DNA of 8,013 nucleotides from an uncultured Campylobacteraceae bacterium. GTDB taxonomy: Bacteria > Campylobacterota > Campylobacteria > Campylobacterales > Arcobacteraceae. The stretch is from assembly GCA_913057765.1 (NCBI GenBank), contig CAJXPH010000126.1, positions 1 to 8,013 of the forward strand, read 5' to 3'. Below, piece after piece: positions 1 to 6,594 of this stretch; position 1 is the stretch's first letter, and the number at the start of each line of letters is the position of its first letter. The position numbers and the translations under genes are program-made. The notes under the pieces were generated by a model. That model had not been told where the DNA came from. It worked only from the letters and a program-made list of their open reading frames with translations, and searched no databases.

Positions 1-44
1 CACTATCCTCTTCGTCGGCAGCGTCAGATGTGTATAAGAGACAG
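1..44 (+). other. Untrimmed Illumina Nextera adapter, i5 side (artefact)
   Basis: This is library adapter, not genome. Bases 1-3 (CAC) are the tail of the P5 segment, 4-11 (TATCCTCT) match the Nextera i5 index usually called S503/N503, 12-25 are the read-1 adapter part (TCGTCGGCAGCGTC), and 26-44 are the 19-bp Tn5 mosaic end (AGATGTGTATAAGAGACAG), all without a mismatch. Genomic sequence starts at about base 45. Confidence 0.98.
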
Positions 45-46
45 GT

Positions 47-52
47 TATAAT
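47..52 (+). promoter_or_regulatory. Candidate -10 element for the glycerate kinase gene
   Basis: A perfect TATAAT lies 35 bp before the ATG at 88, which would place the transcription start near 58-60 and give a leader of about 29 nt containing the ribosome binding site. In Campylobacterota the -10 box is the dominant element recognised by the housekeeping sigma factor and a -35 box is often poor. Any -35 region would lie in adapter sequence here and cannot be assessed. The region is very AT-rich, so a chance match is possible. Confidence 0.35.
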
Positions 53-72
53 ATTTTTAATTAATAAAACTT

Positions 73-79
73 AAAAAGG
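73..79 (+). promoter_or_regulatory. Ribosome binding site of the glycerate kinase gene
   Basis: AAAAAGG ends 8 nt before the ATG at 88. It is a weak, A-rich Shine-Dalgarno sequence but correctly spaced. It supports the ATG at 88 as the start, which is also where family homology (MNILIAPDSFK) begins. Confidence 0.5.
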
Positions 80-87
80 TTTTTTAT

Positions 88-1224
88 ATGAATATTTTAA
101 TTGCTCCTGATTCTTTCAAAGAAACTTTAGAAGCTAAAGAAGTAGCTACTTGTATTGAAACAAGCTTTAAAAAAGTTTTTCCTAATGCCAATATAATAAA
201 AATTCCTCTTGCTGATGGTGGAGAGGGCACAGTTAAAACTTTGGTAGAATCAAATAATGGTGAACTAATAAAGAAAAAAGCTGAAGACCCATTAGGAAGA
301 ACCATCTGCTCTTATTATGGAATCATAAACAATGGGAAAACTGCAATTATAGAAATGGCAACTGCCTCTGGACTTGAACTTTTAAAAGAGGAAGAAAAAA
401 ATCCGCTTAAAACTTCTACTTATGGATTTGGGCAATTAATAAACCATGCTCTACAAAAAGGTGTAAAAGAATTTATACTAGGACTTGGAGGAAGTGCAAC
501 AAATGATGCAGGTGTTGGTATGCTTCAAGCTCTAGGTGTAAAATTTTATAATAAAGAAAATAAAGAAATATCAAAAAGTGCAAAAGAAATAAATCAGATA
601 ACAACTATGGATATCTCAAGTTTAGAAAAAAAATTTAGAAATATTACAATCAATGTTGCCTGCGATGTAACAAATCCACTTTGTGGAAGAAATGGAGCTT
701 CATTTGTTTTTGGAAAACAAAAAGGTGCAGATAAAAAGATGATAGAACAACTTGATAGAAATCTGTCTCATTTTGCAAAATTTTGTGAAAAAAAATTTAA
801 TAAATCAACACAATATATAGAAGGAGCTGGAGCTGCAGGCGGATTAGGCTTTGCATTAGTTACATTTTTAAATGCAAATTTACAAAGTGGAATCGAACTT
901 ATTATGAAAAGTGTTAATTTAGAAGAAAAAATAAAACAAGCTGATTTAGTAATAACAGGTGAGGGTAAACTAGATAGACAATCTATCCAAGGTAAGACAC
1001 CAATAGGAGTGGCAAAATTAGCAAAAAAACATGATAAAAAAGTAATTGCAATTGCCGGTTGTCTTGACGACGGCTATGAAATTGTTTTAGAACATGGAGT
1101 TGATATAGTTTTTGATTGCACACCAATAAATAGTGATTTTAAGACTGTGAAAAAAAATGCTAAAAAGAATTTAGAATTAACGGCTTTTAATGTAGCTAAG
1201 TGTTTAGAAATAAATTTAAAATAA
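88..1224 (+). CDS. glxK: Glycerate 2-kinase (GarK/GlxK family)
   Basis: Predicted cytoplasmic kinase that phosphorylates D-glycerate with ATP, giving 2-phosphoglycerate in this family and so feeding lower glycolysis. The protein is 378 residues, close to the roughly 380 of E. coli GarK and GlxK, and looks complete. Family landmarks seen are the N-terminal IAPDSFKETL (residues 5-14), PLADGGEGT (40-48), the glycine-rich GLGGSATNDAGVGM (132-145), DVTNPLCGRNGA (193-204), GAGAAGGLGFAL (246-257) and ITGEGKLDRQSIQGKTP (289-305). There is no signal peptide or membrane segment. The gene stands alone on the + strand, convergent with the replication genes and separated from them by a shared terminator. 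No glycerate transporter, dehydrogenase or glyoxylate gene is visible, so its pathway cannot be told from context. The symbol glxK rather than garK is arbitrary; both name the same enzyme family. Confidence 0.93.
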   Translation: MNILIAPDSFKETLEAKEVATCIETSFKKVFPNANIIKIPLADGGEGTVKTLVESNNGELIKKKAEDPLGRTICSYYGIINNGKTAIIEMATASGLELLKEEEKNPLKTSTYGFGQLINHALQKGVKEFILGLGGSATNDAGVGMLQALGVKFYNKENKEISKSAKEINQITTMDISSLEKKFRNITINVACDVTNPLCGRNGASFVFGKQKGADKKMIEQLDRNLSHFAKFCEKKFNKSTQYIEGAGAAGGLGFALVTFLNANLQSGIELIMKSVNLEEKIKQADLVITGEGKLDRQSIQGKTPIGVAKLAKKHDKKVIAIAGCLDDGYEIVLEHGVDIVFDCTPINSDFKTVKKNAKKNLELTAFNVAKCLEINLK

Positions 1225-1225
1225 A

Positions 1226-1251
1226 AAAGAAGAGTTAAAAAGCTCTTCTTT
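1226..1251. terminator. Bidirectional intrinsic terminator between convergent genes
   Basis: AAAGAAGAG (1226-1234) pairs perfectly with CTCTTCTTT (1243-1251). A T-A and a T.G pair can extend the 9-bp stem around an AAAA loop. It starts 1 bp after the stop of the glycerate kinase gene and ends 2 bp from the stop codon of the ABC-F gene. On the - strand the stem runs into six consecutive T residues and then ATTTT, a good U-tract. On the + strand the tract is shorter (CTTTAATT). It should therefore serve both genes, and the ABC-F side better. Confidence 0.8.
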
Positions 1252-1253
1252 AA

Positions 1254-2987
1254 TTAAACTTCGTCCAGTCTATTTTTGAATTCTGCATTTAATTTTTCTA
1301 ATTTATCTTGTAAATCTAATAATTCTGTACTTTTATGAGATTTTTGTTTTCCACTTAAAGTAGGTATTAACTCTTCTAGTTCTTGAATCTCTTTTTTAAT
1401 AGGTGTTGTAACTTTACCTTTTTCAGTAACAATAGCAGCTCTTAATTTTTTAATCTCTTTTTTGTTTCTTTTTGGTTTTACAACTTTCTTTTTTTCAACT
1501 TCATCATCTTCCCAACCAATTTGTTCTAAAAACTCATCATAAGTTCCATTAAAATAATCAGCTCCATCATTTGTAAATATAATCAACTTATCACAAACTG
1601 CTCTTAATAACTCTTCACTGTGAGTTACAATCATACATGAACCTTCAAAAGCTTTTATAGCAGTTGTAAGCGCATCGATTGAATCAATATCTAAGTGGTT
1701 TGTTGGCTCATCAAGGAAAAGAAGATTTACATCTTTTGCTATGATTTTACCAAGCATTACTCTAGATTTTTCCCCACCTGAAAGAAGTGATATCTTTTTC
1801 TTTGCATTATCACCACTAAACATCATAATCCCACAAATACTTCTAATAAGTGCTTCTGGTAGTTTATGATTTACACTATATATTTCATCCATAATTGAAT
1901 TTTTTGGGTTAAGATGTGAAATATTTGTTTGTCCAAAGTGTCCAAATTCACAAGATGGATGGAAGTCCACACTTCCACTAAAAGGTTCAAGTTCTCCTGC
2001 AATTGCATTTAAAAGAGTTGATTTACCTTTACCATTTTTACCAATAATTCCAATTGTTTCACCACGAGATAGAGCAAATGTTATATTTTTAAAAAGGATA
2101 TTATCGTTAGTGTAACCAAAACTTAGATCTTTTACTTCTACTAAAAATTTTGCAGATGTCTCTTTGTAATTAAAATCAAAACTTAGATTTGCTTCATAGT
2201 TTATATCTTCCAATTTCTCCATTTTTTCTAAGATTTTAACTTTTGATTGAGCAAGTGTCGCAGTTGCTGCTCTTGCTTTATTTTTTGCAATAAACTCTTC
2301 TAGATCTTTAATTTTTTTATCTTGAGCTACTTTTTGTTTTTCATGATGTTCTTGATTTGCTGATAATTGTTCAAAAAACTTCTTTGTTCCACCTGGAAGC
2401 ATAAAGGCATTTTTTCTAATAATTCCTAAAGTATGAGTACAAACACTATCCATAAAGTTTCTATCATGAGTAATTAAAATTACTTCACCAGCAAAAGATT
2501 TTAAAAAAGCTTTTAACCATCTAATAGACAAAATATCTAAGTAGTTTGTAGGCTCATCAAGTAAGAGCATATTTGGTTCTGTTAAAAGTAGTTTTGCAAG
2601 ATTAATTCTAATTTGAAAACCACCAGAAAAAGATTTTGGATCTTTTTCTAAATCTTCATCTAAAAAACCAAGTCCAAACAGAATCTTTTCAGCTTTATAA
2701 ACATCATATTTATTATCTTCACTTAAAGCTGAAGCTGTTTCATCAATCAAAGTTTTCTCGTGAAAATCAAAATACTGTTTTAAAGCACCTATTTTATAAG
2801 CTTTTGGAAATTTAATCTCTCCACCATCTTGATGTTCTTCACCAAGAATTAGTTTAAAAAGTGTAGATTTTCCAGTACCATTTCGTCCTACTAGGCCAAC
2901 TTTATCACCTGAGTTTAAACGTAAGTTTAGGTCATTATATAGTTCACCAGTTGGGTAACTTTTTGATATATTGATTAATTCAATCAT
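1254..2987 (-). CDS. ABC-F family ATPase (ribosome-associated type, no membrane domain)
   Basis: A 577-residue protein with two ABC ATPase domains on one chain and no transmembrane segment, which is the ABC-F plan (EttA, Uup, YheS and similar proteins that act at the ribosomal E site). Domain 1 has Walker A GRNGTGKS (34-41), signature FSGG (120-123), Walker B LLLDE (141-145) with PTNYLD following, and the switch His 174. The charged inter-domain linker (about 195-275) is the P-site tRNA interaction motif region. Domain 2 has Walker A GKNGKGKS (316-323), signature LSGGE (402-406), Walker B LLFLDE (422-427) and His 456. A lysine- and glutamate-rich C-terminal tail (about 496-577) looks like the Uup-type coiled coil. 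Both catalytic glutamates (E145, E427) are present, so it should hydrolyse ATP. The first signature is FSGGF rather than LSGGE. I cannot assign the subfamily. The start MIELINISKSY is typical; the Shine-Dalgarno AAGAGA, 3 nt before the ATG, is poor. It lies downstream of gyrB and may be co-transcribed. Confidence 0.9.
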   Translation of the reverse strand: MIELINISKSYPTGELYNDLNLRLNSGDKVGLVGRNGTGKSTLFKLILGEEHQDGGEIKFPKAYKIGALKQYFDFHEKTLIDETASALSEDNKYDVYKAEKILFGLGFLDEDLEKDPKSFSGGFQIRINLAKLLLTEPNMLLLDEPTNYLDILSIRWLKAFLKSFAGEVILITHDRNFMDSVCTHTLGIIRKNAFMLPGGTKKFFEQLSANQEHHEKQKVAQDKKIKDLEEFIAKNKARAATATLAQSKVKILEKMEKLEDINYEANLSFDFNYKETSAKFLVEVKDLSFGYTNDNILFKNITFALSRGETIGIIGKNGKGKSTLLNAIAGELEPFSGSVDFHPSCEFGHFGQTNISHLNPKNSIMDEIYSVNHKLPEALIRSICGIMMFSGDNAKKKISLLSGGEKSRVMLGKIIAKDVNLLFLDEPTNHLDIDSIDALTTAIKAFEGSCMIVTHSEELLRAVCDKLIIFTNDGADYFNGTYDEFLEQIGWEDDEVEKKKVVKPKRNKKEIKKLRAAIVTEKGKVTTPIKKEIQELEELIPTLSGKQKSHKSTELLDLQDKLEKLNAEFKNRLDEV

Positions 2988-3033
2988 GATTCTCTTTTTT
3001 TGTGGTTTTTATTTTGAGTTTAGTAATTAAGTT

Positions 3034-3060
3034 TTTGAAGGAGCTTATTGCCCCTTCAAA
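3034..3060 (-). other. RNA hairpin between gyrB and the ABC-F gene
   Basis: TTTGAAGG (3034-3041) pairs with CCTTCAAA (3053-3060), and the stem continues by G3043-C3051 and C3044-G3050 around a 5-nt loop. The one irregular position (A3042 opposite C3052) is a mismatch in + strand RNA but a G.U pair in - strand RNA, so the structure suits the gyrB transcript: an 11-bp stem 13 bp after the gyrB stop. The stem is followed on the - strand by AAAAAC, not by a U-tract, so it is not a standard intrinsic terminator. It may be a partial terminator, an RNA-end stabiliser or a processing site. Confidence 0.55.
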
Positions 3061-3073
3061 GATTAAATAAGTT

Positions 3074-5389
3074 TTATACGTCTAAGTGTTCAACATCTTT
3101 CGCGTGTTCTTCAATATAGTTTCTTCTTGGTTCTACTTCATCACCCATAAATAGTGTGAATGTATCAGAAGCAATAGCTGCATCTTCTACTTTTACTCTT
3201 AAAAGTCTTCTAGCTTCTGGAGTCATTGTTGTTTCCCAAAGTTGACCAGGGTTCATTTCCCCAAGTCCTTTATATCTTTGAATATAAGCACCTTTTTTAG
3301 CTAATCCTTCAATTTCATCAAGAATTTCAATTAAATCTCTGCCATCAAACATAGAGATATCTCTTTCTATTAGTCTATTGTAGATGTATGTCGCTTCTGA
3401 GAAGTAAGGTGAGGCAAACAGTTCATCATCAATGATAAGCTCTTCTAGCCCTGCTCCTGTTTGTACAAACAGCTGTATTTGATCATCTGTAATCTTTTTA
3501 GATAAGATATTGTAACCTTTTGCTTCAAGGAAATCTTTAACTACTAAATATAAAGCATTGAAATCAAGTTTTACTAAATCTGAATTTTCAATTAAATGTT
3601 TTAAAACTTCTACTAAAGAATATCTTTTTTCTAATTGAGATAACATTCCTCTATATCTAGAAACTGTTTTAAATAAATCAACTAAATCGTTGTATCCTAA
3701 ACCTTCAAATTCAAAAGCTTCTAAACCATTTTCAATTAAATAGTTGTGTAAAGCATTATCATCTTTTAGATAGATTTCATTTTTACCTTTTTTATATCTG
3801 TATAAAGGTGGTTGAGCAATGTATAAATAACCTTTATCAATAATTGGTCTTAAAAATCTAAAGAAGAAAGTTAAAAGTAAAGTTTGAATGTGCGATCCAT
3901 CAACATCCGCATCGGTCATGATGATTACTTTGTGATATCTTACTTTTTCTTCATCAAAATCTTCACCAATACCACAACCCATAGCTGTAATCATGTTTCT
4001 AATTTCATCAGATTTTAAAATTTTATCAAGTCTTGATTTTTCAACATTTAAAATCTTACCTTTAAGTGGTAAAATTGCTTGATAAACTCTATCTCTACCT
4101 TGCTTAGCAGAACCACCAGCAGAATCCCCTTCTACTAGATATAATTCTCTAATAGCAGGATCTTTTGATTGACATTCTGCTAATTTTCCAGGAAGAGTTC
4201 CAACTGTCATAGCATCTTTTTTTCTAGTTAAATCTCTAGCTTTTTTAGCAGCTTCACGTCCACGTGCAGCCATTAAAGCTTTTTCCATAATAGCTTTTGC
4301 TTGAGTAGGATTTTCTTCAAAATGTTTCATTAATGATTCATAAGTAACTTTTTGACAAATTGGTTTTACATAAGAATTACCTAATTTACCTTTAGTTTGT
4401 CCTTCAAATTGTGGTTCTGGAACTTTTACAGAAATAACTGCAATTAAACCTTCTCTTACATCATCACCAGTAATCTTTGTATCTTTTTCTCTTGCTGCTG
4501 CATTTTCATTTACATATTTTACAATTGCACGAGTAAGTCCAGCTTTAAAACCAGCTTCATGAGTACCACCATCAATTGTTCTAATATTATTAACAAAAGA
4601 AAGTGTTTTTTCTGTATATGTTGTATTATATATAACTGCAAAATCTGCTTCAACATCATCATCGATCACATTAAAAGAAACTGCTTCTGTAACTGCTGTA
4701 TCTAAATTTAAATCATTTACAAACTGCGCTAAACCACCTTCAAAATGATAAACTTCTTTTTTATTTACTCTTTCATCTTTTAACTCAATTGTAATGCCTG
4801 AATTTAAATAAGCAATTTCTTTGAATCTTTTTGAAAGAATATCAAATTGAAAGTCAACTGTTTCAAAAATAGTATGATCTGGCCAAAATTCAATTGTAGT
4901 ACCAGTTTTTCTACAAGTATCAATAACTTTTAAATCTTCTACAGGAATACCAATTTTAAATTCTTGAAAATGAACTTCATTATTCTGATAAATAGTCATT
5001 TTAAGATCACGAGATAAAGCATTTACAACAGATACACCAACTCCATGTAATCCACCAGAAACTTTATAAGTATCTTTATCAAATTTTCCACCAGCATGTA
5101 AAACAGTTAAAGCAACAGTTGCAGCAGATTTTTTTTCAGTAGGATGCATTCCAGTTGGAATACCTCTTGCATTATCAGAAATAATACAAGATCCATTTTT
5201 TGTAATTGTTACCTTGATTGTATCACAAAAACCAGCCATTGCTTCGTCAATAGAGTTATCTACTACTTCATAAACACAATGATGTAAACCATTTATATTG
5301 GTATCACCAATATACATACCAGGTCTTTTTCTTACTGCTTCAAGACCTTTTAAAACTTTTATATTTCCGGCGCTATATTCTTTACTCAT
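3074..5389 (-). CDS. gyrB: DNA gyrase subunit B
   Basis: ATPase subunit of DNA gyrase, which with GyrA introduces negative supercoils and relieves stress ahead of replication forks. At 771 residues it matches the short Campylobacterota form (H. pylori about 773) and lacks the extra insert that lengthens E. coli GyrB. The GHKL ATPase domain shows EVVDNSIDEA (41-50, with catalytic E41 and Mg-binding N45), D72 in SDNARGIPT, GGLHGVG (112-118) and QTK (331-333). The TOPRIM domain shows EGDSAGG (420-426) and the acidic triad D493, D495, D497 in TDADVDGSH. The C-terminal GyrA-contacting region has IQRYKGLGEMNPGQLWETTM (703-722). Oddities: residue 135, aligned to E. coli R136, is glutamine, and the usual glycine of D(D/N)GRGIP is alanine (A74). 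The start ATG at 5389 follows the dnaN stop by 9 bp, suggesting coupled translation. Confidence 0.98.
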   Translation of the reverse strand: MSKEYSAGNIKVLKGLEAVRKRPGMYIGDTNINGLHHCVYEVVDNSIDEAMAGFCDTIKVTITKNGSCIISDNARGIPTGMHPTEKKSAATVALTVLHAGGKFDKDTYKVSGGLHGVGVSVVNALSRDLKMTIYQNNEVHFQEFKIGIPVEDLKVIDTCRKTGTTIEFWPDHTIFETVDFQFDILSKRFKEIAYLNSGITIELKDERVNKKEVYHFEGGLAQFVNDLNLDTAVTEAVSFNVIDDDVEADFAVIYNTTYTEKTLSFVNNIRTIDGGTHEAGFKAGLTRAIVKYVNENAAAREKDTKITGDDVREGLIAVISVKVPEPQFEGQTKGKLGNSYVKPICQKVTYESLMKHFEENPTQAKAIMEKALMAARGREAAKKARDLTRKKDAMTVGTLPGKLAECQSKDPAIRELYLVEGDSAGGSAKQGRDRVYQAILPLKGKILNVEKSRLDKILKSDEIRNMITAMGCGIGEDFDEEKVRYHKVIIMTDADVDGSHIQTLLLTFFFRFLRPIIDKGYLYIAQPPLYRYKKGKNEIYLKDDNALHNYLIENGLEAFEFEGLGYNDLVDLFKTVSRYRGMLSQLEKRYSLVEVLKHLIENSDLVKLDFNALYLVVKDFLEAKGYNILSKKITDDQIQLFVQTGAGLEELIIDDELFASPYFSEATYIYNRLIERDISMFDGRDLIEILDEIEGLAKKGAYIQRYKGLGEMNPGQLWETTMTPEARRLLRVKVEDAAIASDTFTLFMGDEVEPRRNYIEEHAKDVEHLDV

Positions 5390-5394
5390 TATGT

Positions 5395-5400
5395 TCCTTT
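5395..5400 (-). promoter_or_regulatory. gyrB ribosome binding site overlapping the dnaN stop
   Basis: On the - strand AAAGGA lies 5 nt before the gyrB ATG, and its first bases are the last bases of the dnaN TAA stop codon (5401-5399). Ribosomes ending dnaN are thus placed directly on the gyrB start, which favours translational coupling and one transcript. Confidence 0.7.
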
Positions 5401-6469
5401 ATTTCTCTAAAACTATTGGCATTACAATTGTAAAGAATTTTTCATCTTCTAAATAGAATGGTAAATTTGATTCGTTAAATCCAATAGCTACATTTTCATT
5501 GTTAGTTTGACTTAAAAAGTCTAATAAATATTTTGCATTAACTGCAAGGTAAAAATCAGAATCAATATTTAATTCAATATCAATTTGAGTTTTAGATTCT
5601 GTATCTTCATCTAGAGATTCAAATACTATAGAATTAGGTTTAAACGTAATTTTAATATTTGAAAATAGTGAAGTTACTAATTTAATAGATTCTACTAATA
5701 CATTTTTAGGAATTTTTAAATTGTATTTTAGATTCTGAGGAATAATTCTTTCATAATCAGGAAATTTCCCATTGATTAATTTAGTAAAAAATTTCATATT
5801 ATTATTAGAAACAATTAAATTGTTTTCATCATAAGAAATATTTGCTTCATCTAAAAATAGTTTTTGAATTTCAATTATTGCTTTTTTAGGAATAATAAAT
5901 TGAGCTTCTTCATTTGATATATTTTGTAAAAATGAAATTGCCAATCTTCTAGTATCAGTTGAAACAAAATTTATCTTAGAACTTTTAATATCAATTAATG
6001 CACCATTTAATTCAAATTTAGGATTGTTATTATCAATAGCAGGTGTAATCTTTCTAATAGAATTAATTAAGTTAATAGTTGAAATATCTAATTGATTTAA
6101 ATTTTCATTTAATATTAAACTTGGATATTCATCTGCATCATACATTGGTAATTTAAATGTAGATTTATTTTGTTTTATTACCAGATTATTATCAGTAGTT
6201 TCAATTATGATATCTGTATCTTTTAATCTTTTAATAATACCAAGTAAATTAGAACCATTAACTGTTGCTTTTCCGTAAATAGCTTCACTTATTGATTCAA
6301 TTTGACATTCTAGTCCTATTTCATAATCTGTTGCTTTTAGAATAAGCTTAGTATCATTTACTTCTAAATAGATATGTGAAGTAATTGAACTTGCATCTTT
6401 TTTTTCTAAAAATGGTTGCATAGATGAGACGATATTCTCAAAGATGCTTTTTGTTATTATGAACTTCAT
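5399..6469 (-). CDS. dnaN: DNA polymerase III beta subunit (sliding clamp)
   Basis: Ring-forming clamp that encircles DNA and holds replicative polymerase and other partners. At 356 residues it is near the usual 355-380, made of three similar domains (about 1-118, 125-245 and 246-356). Recognisable pieces are KATDYEIGLE (45-54), NGALIDI (155-161), the STDTRRLA motif (170-177) that lines the partner-binding pocket, INGKFPDYERIIPQ (232-245) and the C-terminal PFYLED...FFTIVMPIVLEK, where MPIVL replaces the MPMRL end of the E. coli protein. The sequence is rich in Ile, Asn, Lys and Asp, in keeping with the AT-rich genome. It begins after the origin-like spacer and has its own good ribosome binding site. 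Whether it is transcribed from dnaA or from a promoter in the spacer is not clear. No frameshift or truncation is seen. Confidence 0.97.
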   Translation of the reverse strand: MKFIITKSIFENIVSSMQPFLEKKDASSITSHIYLEVNDTKLILKATDYEIGLECQIESISEAIYGKATVNGSNLLGIIKRLKDTDIIIETTDNNLVIKQNKSTFKLPMYDADEYPSLILNENLNQLDISTINLINSIRKITPAIDNNNPKFELNGALIDIKSSKINFVSTDTRRLAISFLQNISNEEAQFIIPKKAIIEIQKLFLDEANISYDENNLIVSNNNMKFFTKLINGKFPDYERIIPQNLKYNLKIPKNVLVESIKLVTSLFSNIKITFKPNSIVFESLDEDTESKTQIDIELNIDSDFYLAVNAKYLLDFLSQTNNENVAIGFNESNLPFYLEDEKFFTIVMPIVLEK

Positions 6470-6476
6470 TTATTAG

Positions 6477-6481
6477 CTCCT
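6477..6481 (-). promoter_or_regulatory. dnaN ribosome binding site
   Basis: On the - strand AGGAG lies 7 nt before the ATG at 6469. This is the strongest Shine-Dalgarno match in the window and fixes the dnaN start, which agrees with the family-typical MKFIITK beginning. Confidence 0.8.
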
Positions 6482-6496
6482 ATATATTATATTTAA
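6481..6496. other. A/T-only segment, candidate DNA unwinding element
   Basis: Sixteen consecutive A/T base pairs lie between the trio tract and the dnaN ribosome binding site. Position and composition fit the strand-opening site of an origin. The same bases contain a TATAAT on the - strand (6491-6486) that could be mistaken for a dnaN -10 box. Confidence 0.6.
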
Positions 6497-6512
6497 GTAG
6501 TGGAAGTAGTAG
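6495..6512 (+). other. DnaA-trio tract next to the outer DnaA box
   Basis: Read 3' to 5' on the + strand from 6512, the triplets are GAT, GAT, GAA, GGT, GAT, GAA. Five of six fit the DnaA-trio rule 3'-(G/A)A(T/A)-5'; only GGT breaks it. The tract begins 4 bp (ACCA, 6513-6516) from the DnaA box at 6517-6528 and runs into the A/T segment, which is the order and polarity described for the basal unwinding system of B. subtilis, where a DnaA filament extends from double-stranded boxes onto one strand. Confidence 0.65.
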
Positions 6513-6516
6513 ACCA

Positions 6517-6528
6517 TGTGAAAAGATG
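6517..6528 (-). promoter_or_regulatory. DnaA box 1 (left arm, next to the trio)
   Basis: On the - strand it reads CATCTTTTCACA, containing the TTCAC core (6522-6518). It is an exact inverted copy of the box at 6594-6605 and sits 4 bp from the trio tract, so it is the best candidate for the box that anchors DnaA for strand opening. Confidence 0.65.
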
Positions 6529-6568
6529 AAAGTATTACTCTAGAGCTTATTCAGAGGGCTTTACGCCA

Positions 6569-6573
6569 GTGAA
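6569..6573 (-). promoter_or_regulatory. DnaA box core (inner, weak)
   Basis: TTCAC on the - strand, in the context TATTCACTGG. It overlaps the inner arm of the palindrome (6570-6576). Only the 5-bp core matches, so it is less secure than the two 12-mer boxes. Confidence 0.35.
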
Positions 6574-6589
6574 TAAAAAGAGATAATAG

Positions 6590-6594
6590 TTCAC
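6590..6594 (+). promoter_or_regulatory. DnaA box core one helical turn from the right-arm box
   Basis: TTCAC on the + strand (context AGTTCACATC). It lies exactly 10 bp before the TTCAC core of the right-arm box at 6600-6604, in the same orientation, so two DnaA molecules could bind the same face of the helix. Confidence 0.5.

Noticed and set aside
26..44. Tn5 transposon end (mosaic end) as evidence for a mobile element, with an inverted partner at 7955-7973
   Set aside because: The two inverted 19-bp ends look like terminal inverted repeats of an 8-kb transposon, but both are joined to Illumina adapter and index sequence and enclose core replication genes without a transposase.
84..305. A 73-codon open frame on the - strand with a hydrophobic-looking product
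   Set aside because: It lies wholly inside the well-supported glycerate kinase gene, has no ribosome binding site of note, and its product is what antisense reading of that gene would give.
6486..6491. TATAAT on the - strand as a dnaN -10 promoter element
   Set aside because: A transcript from it would start at about 6479, inside the AGGAG ribosome binding site, leaving a leader of about 10 nt. It is better explained as part of the A/T-rich unwinding segment, though a promoter is not excluded.
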